From positions 1-64,000 of the forward strand of contig CAKOOS010000005.1 in the NCBI GenBank assembly GCA_934098735.1: a stretch of 64,000 nucleotides of DNA. Reading direction: 5' to 3'. Made by a program: the position numbers and the translations under genes. Below are positions 53,735-62,573 of this stretch, piece by piece. The first letter of the stretch is position 1; each line of letters begins with the position of its first letter. The notes below the pieces were generated by a model that saw nothing but the letters and a program-made list of their open reading frames with translations, made no database searches and had not been told where the DNA came from. The stretch is from an uncultured Bacilli bacterium. Its GTDB lineage: Bacteria; Bacillota_I; Bacilli_A; RF39; UBA660.

Positions 53735-54050
53735 ATTTATTAGTAAATTTTTGTAAGTCAAAATTATAAAGAATTATTTGTGACTCATTTATAGTAAGAT
53801 AAGTATTTTCATCAGATACTTTATAATCTTTAAAGTTATTTTTAAGTTTAAAAAGAACTTCATATTGAGGAGTAATTTGTACCATTCGTCCTTTTAAAAT
53901 ATTATCTTGTTCAGTATCTACAAAAAAAATTATATTCTTATTAGTTAAAATAATTTGACTCATAAAGTAATTGTTATCAAATTTTATTTGAACATTTGCT
54001 TCTTCTTTTAAAATTTCTTCATCATTTAGTTTAAAATCATAGTTATACAT
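53733..54050 (-). CDS. Small unknown protein, possible PH/GRAM-like fold
   Basis: About 105 residues from ATG 54050 (AGGTG 6 bases upstream). Not recognised: an acidic N-terminus (NYDFKLNDEEILKEEANVQIKFDNNYFMSQIILTNKNIIFFVDTEQDN), in which LTNKNIIFF resembles the LTNKRLIF strand of bacterial PH/GRAM domains. No membrane segment. Its promoter and terminator make it a monocistron, pointing toward the origin. Confidence 0.55.
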   Translation of the reverse strand: MYNYDFKLNDEEILKEEANVQIKFDNNYFMSQIILTNKNIIFFVDTEQDNILKGRMVQITPQYEVLFKLKNNFKDYKVSDENTYLTINESQIILYNFDLQKFTNK

Positions 54051-54066
54051 TATATCACCTACTAAA

Positions 54067-54095
54067 ATTATATCCAATTAATGATATAATATCAA
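54067..54095 (-). promoter_or_regulatory. Sigma-A promoter of the gene at 53733
   Basis: TTGATA (54090-54095), 17 bases, TATAAT (54067-54072) on the minus strand, just downstream of the PBP gene stop. Confidence 0.75.
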
Positions 54096-54099
54096 TAAA

Positions 54100-56046
54100 T
54101 TAATTTTCTTCTTTACTAACATATTGAGTGGGACTTACATTAGGTTCAGATCCCTTGACATAATAAAATAAAGTACTTTTATTTTTATTATCAGTTACAT
54201 TTCCTGTTACTGCATCAAAAGGAATAGCAATTACATTTTTAGGTATTTCATACCAAGAATTGTCTTTATCTTTTAAAACATACTCAATTGTACTTGCCCA
54301 TGCTTTTTTAGTTTGATTTCTAGTTTTACTTTCTACAGGTTTATTATCATCGTAACCAGTCCAAGTAATAACTAGAGCATTAGAGTCATAACCAACTATC
54401 CAGTAATCAGTATCAGTAGATCCTGTTTTTATAGCATATTTATGAGTTAGTTTTGAAGCAATATTTAGAGCAGTTGGTGTTGTATAATCGATAAATGCTT
54501 CATTAGTCGTAGATGTTAACATTTCATTTAAAATAAAAGTATAATTGGGATTAAGCACTAATTTTCTTTCATCAACATGTTCATACAAAACATTACCATC
54601 CAAATCTTCTATTTTTTGTATAAAATATAATTCTTTCTTATATCCACCAGAAGCAAAAGTATTATATCCAGTTGCAAAGTCTAGGATATTTATCTCACTA
54701 GTTCCAAGTGGTAAAGAAGCAACTTCAGATAGTGAGGCATTTATTCCTGTTCGCTTAGCTACTTCGATCATTTTATCAACACCCAAAAATAAATTTGTTT
54801 TGATAGCATAAATATTATCAGATAAAGCAACTGCAGCAGCCATGGTTATATCTTTACTAGCATAAATATTTCCAGCATTTTGTGGAGAATATGTTTTGTT
54901 GTTGGATAAATGAAATGTCGTTTCCTCACTTCTAAAAGTACTAGACATCGTCATATTGTTTTCAAGAGCAGCGTAATACAAAAAAGGTTTCATAGTTGAG
55001 CCAACTTGTCTTTTGCTTTTAAGGGCACGATTATATTGACTTTTTGCATAATTTACACCACCAGTAAGGGCCATAACTTTTCCTGTGCTAGGCTCTACGA
55101 TTACACTGGCAACTTGCAAATCATCATCTGTCAAATTTGCTAGTATATTTTCTTCTAAATTTTTTTGCACTTCTAAATCGAGATTAGTATATATTTTTAA
55201 TCCTCCAGATTCTATCAAAGAAGATGGTATAGACTTTATATTATTTAGTTCATTTAAAACAGCATCTTGGTAATACATCACCATTTGAAGATTATTACTT
55301 TTTGTTTGACCATAAATATCTATTTTTTCTTTAAATAAGTTATTCAACATAGCTTCATCAATATAACCATTATTAAACATAGCTTGAGCTACAATTTTAG
55401 CTCTTTTAATAGATTCATCGTAATTAGAAACTGGATTATACCGAGATGGATTTTTAGGAATACCTGCAAGTATTATAGCTTCTTCAAGAGTTAATTCACT
55501 TGGCTTTTTATTAAAATAATAACTTGAAGCATTTACTATTCCCATATTTCCTTGACCATAATTTATAGTATTTAAATATCCCGCAAGTATATCATCTTTA
55601 TCATAATGAACCTCTAACTCTAGAGTTAAAAAAGCTTCTTCAATTTTCCTAGACCAAGTTTGATTAAAGTCTAGATAAAGATTTTTTATATATTGTTGTG
55701 ATATCGTAGAGGCACCTTGAACTATACCTTTATTTTTAATATTTATAAACATGGCTTTAGCTATTCGCATATAATCAAAGCCATTATGTTTATAAAAATT
55801 TTTATCTTCGACAGCTATAACAGCTTCAATTAAATAATCGCTTATTTCATCAATATTAGCCCATTCATTACTTCTAGATCCCTGATAAAGTAATTCGTTT
55901 TTATTATCATATATATATAAGCTACCACTTGTTTTTAGATTTAGTTTAGGACTAAAATAAGCATAAGTATAAAGTCCCACTATTATAACCACAAAAGTAA
56001 TAAATAAAAATATTAAACTTTTTATTATAAAACGCATAGTTTTCAA
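54100..56046 (-). CDS. Class A penicillin-binding protein (GT51 plus transpeptidase)
   Basis: 648 residues. N-terminal membrane helix (about 8-29); glycosyltransferase with E80 in AVEDKNFYKHNGFD and GASTISQQYIKNLYL; transpeptidase with S350/K353 (VGSTMKP), SDN (409-411) and KTG (540-542). Both active sites are intact. Builds and crosslinks peptidoglycan. It points toward the origin, opposite to its neighbours, and the start lies over 80 bases from ywiB in a divergent promoter region. Confidence 0.93.
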   Translation of the reverse strand: MKTMRFIIKSLIFLFITFVVIIVGLYTYAYFSPKLNLKTSGSLYIYDNKNELLYQGSRSNEWANIDEISDYLIEAVIAVEDKNFYKHNGFDYMRIAKAMFINIKNKGIVQGASTISQQYIKNLYLDFNQTWSRKIEEAFLTLELEVHYDKDDILAGYLNTINYGQGNMGIVNASSYYFNKKPSELTLEEAIILAGIPKNPSRYNPVSNYDESIKRAKIVAQAMFNNGYIDEAMLNNLFKEKIDIYGQTKSNNLQMVMYYQDAVLNELNNIKSIPSSLIESGGLKIYTNLDLEVQKNLEENILANLTDDDLQVASVIVEPSTGKVMALTGGVNYAKSQYNRALKSKRQVGSTMKPFLYYAALENNMTMSSTFRSEETTFHLSNNKTYSPQNAGNIYASKDITMAAAVALSDNIYAIKTNLFLGVDKMIEVAKRTGINASLSEVASLPLGTSEINILDFATGYNTFASGGYKKELYFIQKIEDLDGNVLYEHVDERKLVLNPNYTFILNEMLTSTTNEAFIDYTTPTALNIASKLTHKYAIKTGSTDTDYWIVGYDSNALVITWTGYDDNKPVESKTRNQTKKAWASTIEYVLKDKDNSWYEIPKNVIAIPFDAVTGNVTDNKNKSTLFYYVKGSEPNVSPTQYVSKEEN

Positions 56047-56143
56047 GAGCTATCACCTTAAATTTAGTATGTAATTATAAAATTTATCTATACATTTATA
56101 TTAAAGTTTGTTATAATGTTTTGGAAAAAACGAGGTGAAAAAC

Positions 56144-56476
56144 TTGGTTATTGACTGGCAACTTAAAAATAACGGAGAAATAGTTATAAACTCAGAAAAT
56201 CAAAAAGTTAAATGTATCAATGAAATAATATATTATAATGATGAATATGGAAATCATGAAGTAGATATTACTAAGAAAATATATCGTAAAAAAAACAATA
56301 ATGAAAACATAGAAATAGATTTTGTAAATAGTTTGTTAACTATTTCATTTGATGATAAAAATCTTAAATTTGATATAGAAACAAAATATAATATAAATGG
56401 TAATGATATAGAACTTATTTATTTTATTGGTGATGATGAAAAAGTAATTAAAATTACTAGAAAAGAGGGTATATGA
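56144..56476 (+). CDS. DUF1934 family protein (YwiB-like)
   Basis: 110 residues from TTG 56144 (GAGGTG 6 bases upstream; a GTG at 56135 is that SD). Small beta-barrel-type protein: VIDWQLKNNGEIVINSEN..., FVNSLLTISFDDKNLKFDIETKYNINGNDIELIYFIGDDEKVIKI. In Bacillus ywiB precedes argS, as here; function unknown. Confidence 0.75.
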   Translation: MVIDWQLKNNGEIVINSENQKVKCINEIIYYNDEYGNHEVDITKKIYRKKNNNENIEIDFVNSLLTISFDDKNLKFDIETKYNINGNDIELIYFIGDDEKVIKITRKEGI

Positions 56477-58080
56477 AAAATATATTAAGCAGTGTAATAA
56501 AAGAGGCTTTAAAAAAATTAAACATTGAAGAAATAGATGTAGAAATTAGCAAGCCAGCTTTAGAAGAAAATGGAGATTTTTCATCTAATGTGGCAATGAA
56601 ATTAGCTAAGGTATTAAAGAGAAATCCTTCAGAAATAGCTAAGGAAATAGTTGAAAATATAAATAGTGACCAAATTATCAACATAGAAATTAAAAATCCT
56701 GGATTTATAAACTTTTTTGTTAAAAAAGATTATTTGTTAGACAATATAAATAAAGTTTTAACAGAAAAAGAAAATTATGGTAGTAGTAATATTGGCTGTG
56801 GAAAAAAAGTAAATATTGAATTTGTTAGCGCAAATCCAACAGGAATATTGCATCTTGGAAATGCTCGTGGAGGAGCTTATGGTGACTCGTTAGCTAGAAT
56901 ACTAAAATTTAGTGGTTATGATGTTACAAAAGAATATTATATTAATGATGCTGGAAATCAAATAAATAATTTAGGGTTATCAATTTTAGAAAGATACAAA
57001 GAAATATGTAATATGCCATTTAGTATTCCTGAAAATGGTTATCATGGAAAAGAAATAATTGCTATAGCGCAAAAAATATACGATGAAAATAAAGATACTT
57101 GTTTAAATAAAGATATCGAATATTTTAAAGAAATTGGTTCAAAAGAATTAATTAATCATATATTTACTGATTTAAAAGATTATAGAATAGAATATGATGT
57201 TAAAACCAGTGAAAAAGCAATAAGAGAAAAATATAAAACAGAAGATATAATTAATAAATTAGCTGAAAATGGATATATTTATGAATTAGATGGTGCTACT
57301 TGGTTTAAATGTAGTAGTATTTTTGATGACAAAGATCATGTTTTAATAAAAGAAGATGGTGAAATTACTTATTTTTTACCTGATATTGCATATCATCTAG
57401 ATAAATATAAACGCGGCTATAATAAAATGATAGATGTTTTGGGAACTGATCATCATGGTTATGTAGCTAGGTTAAAAAGTAGTGTTAAAGCTTTGGGAGA
57501 AGATCCATTAAAACTTGAAGTAAAACTTTTACAATTAGTTAGACTAATTGAAAACGGCGAAATAGTGAAAATGAGTAAAAGAACGGGAAAATCTGTAACA
57601 TTAAGAGAACTTATGGACGAAGTAGGAGTAAATGCCATGCGTTATTACTTTTCTAGATATAGTTTGGATACTCAAATGGATTTTGATTTAAATTTAGCTA
57701 AAAGTAAATCTAATGAAAACCCTGTTTTTTACGTAAGTTATGCTTATGCTAGAATTTGCTCTATTTTAAAAGAAAAAGATTGTCATGAAAAACTTGAAAA
57801 ATATATTGCATTAAATGATAAACCGTCATATAATGTTTTAGAAAAAGTTTACGAGTTTCCTGATGTTGTTAAAATGGCAGCAACAAAAGAGTTACCACAT
57901 TTAATAACAAATTATGTTTATGAATTAGCAAGTTTATTTCATGCTTATTATGCTAAGAAAAAAATACTAACAGAAAACGAAGAAGAAACTTTGGAAAATT
58001 TAAATCTAATTAAGTGTGTAAAACAAACTATATTTAATGCATTAAACTTAATTGGAGTAATACCACCAGAACAAATGTAA
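56473..58080 (+). CDS. argS: Arginyl-tRNA synthetase
   Basis: 535 residues (family about 550-580). HLGN (127-130, the HIGH-type loop within TGILHLGNARGGAYGD), the add-on N-terminal domain, and KMSKRTGKSVTLRELMDEVG (KMSK-type). GAGGG is 8 bases upstream, overlapping the ywiB end by 4 bases. Class I synthetase. Confidence 0.95.
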   Translation: MKNILSSVIKEALKKLNIEEIDVEISKPALEENGDFSSNVAMKLAKVLKRNPSEIAKEIVENINSDQIINIEIKNPGFINFFVKKDYLLDNINKVLTEKENYGSSNIGCGKKVNIEFVSANPTGILHLGNARGGAYGDSLARILKFSGYDVTKEYYINDAGNQINNLGLSILERYKEICNMPFSIPENGYHGKEIIAIAQKIYDENKDTCLNKDIEYFKEIGSKELINHIFTDLKDYRIEYDVKTSEKAIREKYKTEDIINKLAENGYIYELDGATWFKCSSIFDDKDHVLIKEDGEITYFLPDIAYHLDKYKRGYNKMIDVLGTDHHGYVARLKSSVKALGEDPLKLEVKLLQLVRLIENGEIVKMSKRTGKSVTLRELMDEVGVNAMRYYFSRYSLDTQMDFDLNLAKSKSNENPVFYVSYAYARICSILKEKDCHEKLEKYIALNDKPSYNVLEKVYEFPDVVKMAATKELPHLITNYVYELASLFHAYYAKKKILTENEEETLENLNLIKCVKQTIFNALNLIGVIPPEQM

Positions 58081-58093
58081 GGAGAATGAATAT

Positions 58094-58513
58094 ATGAAAT
58101 TAAAGCAAATACCTAAAGATGAATTAGAATTAATGGGATATGATGATATTGCTTTACTTATTTTGCAAGAAAGTGGCAAAAAAATGAAACTTCGTGATAT
58201 ATTTGTTAAAGTATGCGAAGTGTTAGAACTACCTAGTGAAACTGTAGATAATCAATTAATGGATTTCTTTGAACTAATGTCTATCAACAAAAAATTTATA
58301 ATGTTAGATAATGGTTATTGGGATCTTCAAGCAAAACACAAATTAGATGTTGTTTTTGAAGACGATGATGATGATGTCATAGAATCAGATGAAGATCTTG
58401 AAGAAGATGAAGACGAAATATTCTATGATAAAGAGGATGAAACAGAAGATGTAGCTGAAGATGATTTAGCTGATTTAGTAGTAGTTGATGATTTAGAAGA
58501 CAACAACATGTAA
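58094..58513 (+). CDS. rpoE: RNA polymerase delta subunit
   Basis: 139 residues. The N-terminal winged-helix HARE domain (ELELMGYDDIALLILQESGKKMKLRDIFVKVCEVLELPSETVDNQLMDFFELMSINKKFIML) then an acidic tail of Asp and Glu (about 90-139). This is RpoE, a Firmicutes-specific subunit that promotes RNA recycling. AAGGAG upstream. Placed between argS and prfA. Confidence 0.95.
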   Translation: MKLKQIPKDELELMGYDDIALLILQESGKKMKLRDIFVKVCEVLELPSETVDNQLMDFFELMSINKKFIMLDNGYWDLQAKHKLDVVFEDDDDDVIESDEDLEEDEDEIFYDKEDETEDVAEDDLADLVVVDDLEDNNM

Positions 58514-58542
58514 AGGTCCCACTTTAAGAAGGAGAATATAAA

Positions 58543-59604
58543 ATGTTTAATAGATTAGATGCTATTGTTTTAAAATACCAAGAGCTAAAAGAAGAATTAA
58601 TGAAACCAGAAATTTTAAATGACTTTAATAAACTTAAAGAATTATCTAAAGAACAAAGTAATTTAGAAGAAACTGTTTTAACTTATGAAAAATATAAAAC
58701 TGCTAACAAACATCTTGAAGAAGCTAAAATGATGGAAAATGATCCAGAATTAAAAGAAATAGCTTTAGAGGATATTTCTAGACTTGAAAAAGAAATAGAA
58801 GATCTTTACCATGAACTAGAAGTTTTATTAGTTCCGAAAGATGAAAATGATGGTAAAAATGTTATTATGGAAATAAGAGGAGCAGCAGGTGGAGATGAAG
58901 CAAATATTTTTGCTGGAGATTTATTTAGAATGTATTCTTATTATGCCGAAGCAAATGGCTGGAAAATAGAAGTTATTCATCAAATTGAAGGAGCCAGCGG
59001 AGGTTTTTCTCAAATAGAATTTATGGTAAAGGGTGCAAATGTTTATTCCAAATTAAAATATGAAAGTGGATCTCATCGAGTTCAAAGAATACCATCAACA
59101 GAAACTCAAGGAAGAGTACATACATCTACAGCAACTGTACTTGTTATGCCTGAGATAGAAACGGTTAATATTGATATCAAAGAAAGTGATTTAAAAATAG
59201 ATGTTTATCATTCAAGCGGAGCAGGTGGACAATCAGTAAATACTGCCAATTCTGCTGTTAGGATTACTCATATTCCTACCGGAGTTGTAGTAACTTGTCA
59301 AACAGAAAGAAGTCAGCTTCGTAATAAGGAAAGAGCAATGAATCTTTTAAAAATCAAAATAAATGATGAACTTATGCACAAGCAAGAAAGCGAAGTCGGA
59401 GCTACAAGAAAATCTAAAATTGGAACTGGAGATAGATCTGAAAAGATAAGAACATATAATTATCCACAAAACAGAGTAACAGATCATAGAATAAATTTCT
59501 CTACCATGACTTTAGATCGTGTAATGGATGGAGAGCTTGAACCAATAATTGAAGCTTTAATAACTGAAGATTTAAAATTAAAATTAGCTGGTATGTCATT
59601 ATAA
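58543..59604 (+). CDS. prfA: Peptide chain release factor 1
   Basis: 353 residues. GGQ at 228-230 (HSSGAGGQSVNTANSAVRITHIPTG) and the PxT tripeptide PST in RIPSTETQGRVHTST, which marks RF1 (UAA/UAG) and not RF2. AAGGAG precedes it. A stem at its 3' end (59586-59615) divides it from prmC. Confidence 0.97.
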   Translation: MFNRLDAIVLKYQELKEELMKPEILNDFNKLKELSKEQSNLEETVLTYEKYKTANKHLEEAKMMENDPELKEIALEDISRLEKEIEDLYHELEVLLVPKDENDGKNVIMEIRGAAGGDEANIFAGDLFRMYSYYAEANGWKIEVIHQIEGASGGFSQIEFMVKGANVYSKLKYESGSHRVQRIPSTETQGRVHTSTATVLVMPEIETVNIDIKESDLKIDVYHSSGAGGQSVNTANSAVRITHIPTGVVVTCQTERSQLRNKERAMNLLKIKINDELMHKQESEVGATRKSKIGTGDRSEKIRTYNYPQNRVTDHRINFSTMTLDRVMDGELEPIIEALITEDLKLKLAGMSL

Positions 59605-59615
59605 CCAGCTTTTTT
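59586..59615 (+). terminator. Partial terminator between prfA and prmC
   Basis: AGCTGGT and ACCAGCT (59586-59592 with 59604-59610) plus T6; the prfA stop lies in its loop. Confidence 0.65.
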
Positions 59616-59627
59616 GAAAGGATTAAA

Positions 59628-60347
59628 ATGAAACCAGAATATATAAGTGAAGTTGATTGGAATTTACTAACTAAAAAATATTCTAAAGAAGAACTCTTAT
59701 CAAAATTAAAAGAAAATATTCCAGTTCAATATTTAATTGGAGAAGTAGAATTTTTAAATACTACGCTATACGTAGATAAAAGAGTTCTTATTCCTAGATT
59801 TGAAACAGAATTTTTAGTTGATAAAACAATTAAGTATATAAAACAATTATTTAATAAAAAAGTAGATATTATAGATTTAGGCACAGGAAGTGGTTGTATT
59901 GCTATATCTTTAAAAAAAAATTTAGATGCAAACTTAACAGCTGTAGATATTTCTAAAGATGCTTTAGATGTAGCTAAAAAAAATGCCAATTATAATAAAA
60001 CTAAAATTAATTTTTTAAATCAAGATATGTTAGAAAATCTATCTCAAACTTTCGATGTTATAATATCTAATCCTCCATATATTCCAGTTAATGGTTATGT
60101 TGAAAAAATAGTAAAAGATAATGAGCCATCAATTGCTTTGTTTGCAGAAGATAATGGTTTGTATTTTTATAAAAAAATATTAGAAAATCATTTAGAAAAA
60201 GTAAATAAACCAGGGTTGATAGCCTTTGAAATCGGAGATAATCAAAAAGAAGAATTAGAAAAATATCTAGAAAATTATCAGTTTAAGTACAGTATAGAAA
60301 ATGATTTACAAAACTTACCAAGATATTTATTTATTTTTATTGAATAA
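59628..60347 (+). CDS. prmC: Release-factor glutamine methyltransferase PrmC (HemK)
   Basis: 239 residues (family about 280; N-terminal domain short). IDLGTGSGCIAISLKK (SAM loop), NPPYIPV (NPPY motif) and ILIPRFETEFLVD. It methylates the GGQ Gln of PrfA, its neighbour. SD AAAGG upstream of ATG. Confidence 0.95.
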   Translation: MKPEYISEVDWNLLTKKYSKEELLSKLKENIPVQYLIGEVEFLNTTLYVDKRVLIPRFETEFLVDKTIKYIKQLFNKKVDIIDLGTGSGCIAISLKKNLDANLTAVDISKDALDVAKKNANYNKTKINFLNQDMLENLSQTFDVIISNPPYIPVNGYVEKIVKDNEPSIALFAEDNGLYFYKKILENHLEKVNKPGLIAFEIGDNQKEELEKYLENYQFKYSIENDLQNLPRYLFIFIE

Positions 60348-60387
60348 AATATAAAAATTATTTCCATCATCTTTTTAGGTGATATAA

Positions 60388-60900
60388 GTGAAAAAAATAG
60401 TTATAGTTCTTTTTATAGTTATGTGTTTACTTCTTTTTTCTAAGAAAGATACAAATAATGTAATAATTCCTAAAGATGCAATTCGTTTTAGGATTATAGC
60501 AAATAGTAATAAAATTGAAGATCAAAAAACTAAATTAGATTTAAAAACTGATCTAGAGCCAATTATTAATAACATTTTATCAACATCAAAAGACATAAAT
60601 GAGACGAGAGAAAACATTAAAGGAAATTTAAATGAAATTAAAAGTACTATAGAAAAATATGATTCTAATTATAAAATAAATTTTGGTAGTAATTATTTTC
60701 CAGAAAAAAACTATAAAGGCGTAACTTATAAAGCAGGTAATTATGAATCACTAGTCATAACTTTAGGTAATGGTCTTGGAGATAACTGGTGGTGTGTTTT
60801 ATTTCCACCTTTATGTTTATTGGAAGCTAAAGAAGAAGATTATGATGACTATACTTACTCATTTTTTATAAAAGAAATATTAAATAATAATTCTAAATAG
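60388..60900 (+). CDS. spoIIR: Stage II sporulation protein R (SpoIIR)
   Basis: 170 residues with an N-terminal signal helix (about 1-18). IPKDAIRFRIIANSNKIEDQKTKLDLKTD, YESLVITLGNGLGDNWWCVLFPPLCLL are the SpoIIR hallmarks. In Bacillus it is secreted from the forespore and triggers sigma-E processing. The GTG start has AGGTG 6 bases upstream. Position near prmC is as in Bacillus. Confidence 0.94.
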   Translation: MKKIVIVLFIVMCLLLFSKKDTNNVIIPKDAIRFRIIANSNKIEDQKTKLDLKTDLEPIINNILSTSKDINETRENIKGNLNEIKSTIEKYDSNYKINFGSNYFPEKNYKGVTYKAGNYESLVITLGNGLGDNWWCVLFPPLCLLEAKEEDYDDYTYSFFIKEILNNNSK

Positions 60901-60941
60901 ATATTATGAAATATAGAGCATATAATTACAGTGGTGATAAT

Positions 60942-61475
60942 ATGCAAGAATTAGTATCCATTTTGTTAATCGGAGTATCTTTATCAATGGATACTTTTTC
61001 TTTGTCCTTAAGTTTAGGATCAATTATTAATAAAGGTAAATATTTAAAATTATTTCCATTTGTTGTTGGGATATTTCACTTTTTTATGCCAATGTTAGGA
61101 AATAAAATAGGAATAAATATAATGCAAATTTTTAATTTAGCAAGTAACATCTTACTTGGATTGATATTAATTATTTTAGGTGTAAATTTAACTATTCAAT
61201 TTTTTAAGAAAGAAGAAATAAATATTAATTTATCTCTCATAAGCATTATTTTTTTAGCTTTTAGTGTAAGCATTGATTCATTTACAATTGGCCTTGGCAT
61301 AAGCGAAATAACCAATAAATATTTAGTGGCTTGTTCGATTTTTTGTTTATGTAGTTTTTTATTTACCTTATTAGGTTTAATTATAGGAAAATATTCTAAT
61401 AACATTTTAGGCAGATATGCAAGTATTATTGGTATTTTATTATTATTACTATTAGGTTTTTATCATATTTTGTAA
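60942..61475 (+). CDS. MntP-like manganese efflux / YtaF-type membrane protein
   Basis: 177 residues from ATG 60942 (GGTGATAAT upstream). Six hydrophobic helices with two copies of the family motif (SLSMDTFSLSLSLG and SVSIDSFTIGLGI), where Asp residues line the transport path. In Bacillus ywlD (MntP family) lies close to spoIIR. Substrate Mn2+ is inferred from the family; YtaF relatives are sporulation proteins. Confidence 0.85.
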   Translation: MQELVSILLIGVSLSMDTFSLSLSLGSIINKGKYLKLFPFVVGIFHFFMPMLGNKIGINIMQIFNLASNILLGLILIILGVNLTIQFFKKEEININLSLISIIFLAFSVSIDSFTIGLGISEITNKYLVACSIFCLCSFLFTLLGLIIGKYSNNILGRYASIIGILLLLLLGFYHIL

Positions 61476-61521
61476 ACTAATTTTATATATATCTTTTTTA
61501 TTATACAAATAAATTTTCTCA

Positions 61522-61530
61522 TGCTATAAT
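61522..61530 (+). promoter_or_regulatory. Extended -10 promoter of the gene at 61550
   Basis: TGCTATAAT at 61522-61530, with AAAGGAG at 61536-61542 before the ATG. Confidence 0.6.
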
Positions 61531-61549
61531 CATAATAAAGGAGTATATA

Positions 61550-62050
61550 ATGAATAGTAAAGAATTAGGTTTATTAATAACTAAAAAAAGAAAGGAACAA
61601 AATTTAACTCAAAAACAACTAGCTGAAAAATTAAAAGTCTCTGATAAAAGTATTTCTAAATGGGAAAATGGTGTAGATGAACCAAATTTAATGATGCTTT
61701 CAAATATTTGTAAAGAGCTTAATATTTCTTTAAAAGAACTTCACCTTAATATAGAAAATCCAAAAAAAGAAGATGATAAAAACACTAAAATTCTAAGTAA
61801 TTCAGTATTTAAATGGGTATTTTACACAATAAGCTATATGTTATTTATTACTATAATTATGGGATGTGCAACTATCCAAACTATTTATCAAATAGTATCT
61901 AAAAACATCGTTAAAGAAGACCTAAAGATAATTTGGCAAAATTCATTTGACTGGGTAGCAGGCTTGCTTCAAATAGTATTTATAATGTCAATAATAATTG
62001 CCATTTACATTTTCATATTTAGTTTAGTAAGCCGAAAAAAGAATAAGTAA
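61550..62050 (+). CDS. XRE-type regulator fused to two membrane helices
   Basis: 166 residues: helix-turn-helix (KELGLLITKKRKEQNLTQKQLAEKLKVSDKSISKWENGVDEPNLMMLSNICKELN, about 3-58), a lysine-rich linker, then two hydrophobic helices (about 90-112 and 137-158). Many Firmicutes carry such membrane-anchored XRE proteins; ligand and targets are unknown. SD AAAGGAG is 8 bases from the ATG. Confidence 0.85.
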   Translation: MNSKELGLLITKKRKEQNLTQKQLAEKLKVSDKSISKWENGVDEPNLMMLSNICKELNISLKELHLNIENPKKEDDKNTKILSNSVFKWVFYTISYMLFITIIMGCATIQTIYQIVSKNIVKEDLKIIWQNSFDWVAGLLQIVFIMSIIIAIYIFIFSLVSRKKNK

Positions 62051-62077
62051 TTGCTATTTAAGTAATTACTTATTTTT
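62042..62077 (+). terminator. Terminator of the membrane XRE gene
   Basis: AATAAGTAATT and AATTACTTATT form an 11-bp stem (62042-62052 with 62064-62074) with a T run; the stop codon is in the stem. Confidence 0.8.
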
Positions 62078-62132
62078 AAACGATTATTTACTTTATAATA
62101 TTAGTTTGATACAATTTTAGAGAGGGATTATT

Positions 62133-62528
62133 ATGGAAATTTTATTTATTTTAATAACTGCATTTGCAGTAGTAATTTTTATTTTAACGTTTGTTATTAT
62201 GCTAAGTCCAAAGGCACAAGGAAAATGGCTTAGTAAACAAATTAAAGCAACTAAAAGTATGTTAGATTATAGCAAAGAAGATTTAAAAGATTTAGCTAAA
62301 ATGACATCTAATTTTTCTAATGAAGTAGAAAACGAAATATTAGATGAAAATGAAGAAGTTTTAAAAGATAATGCTAGAAAAAGAGCAAATATAAAAAAAG
62401 AAGAAATAAAGATAACTGCTAAAGCAATTAAAGAAGGTTTAACGAGTGATAAAAATTTTTGTAAGTATTGTGGAAAATTAATTGATAATGATTCAAAGTT
62501 TTGCAAACATTGTGGGAAAGAATTATAA
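62133..62528 (+). CDS. Membrane-anchored zinc-ribbon protein
   Basis: 131 residues: N-terminal membrane helix (about 3-25), a helical, charged linker (26-105) and a C-terminal CKYCGKLIDNDSKFCKHCGKEL double-CxxC zinc ribbon. Unknown function; such 'zinc_ribbon_2' tails are common in Bacillota. AGAGGG precedes the ATG. TATAAT lies near 62094. Confidence 0.82.
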   Translation: MEILFILITAFAVVIFILTFVIMLSPKAQGKWLSKQIKATKSMLDYSKEDLKDLAKMTSNFSNEVENEILDENEEVLKDNARKRANIKKEEIKITAKAIKEGLTSDKNFCKYCGKLIDNDSKFCKHCGKEL

Positions 62529-62573
62529 TATTATTTAATTAAAATCCATAAGTATTATTAAGAGGTGAGATTT

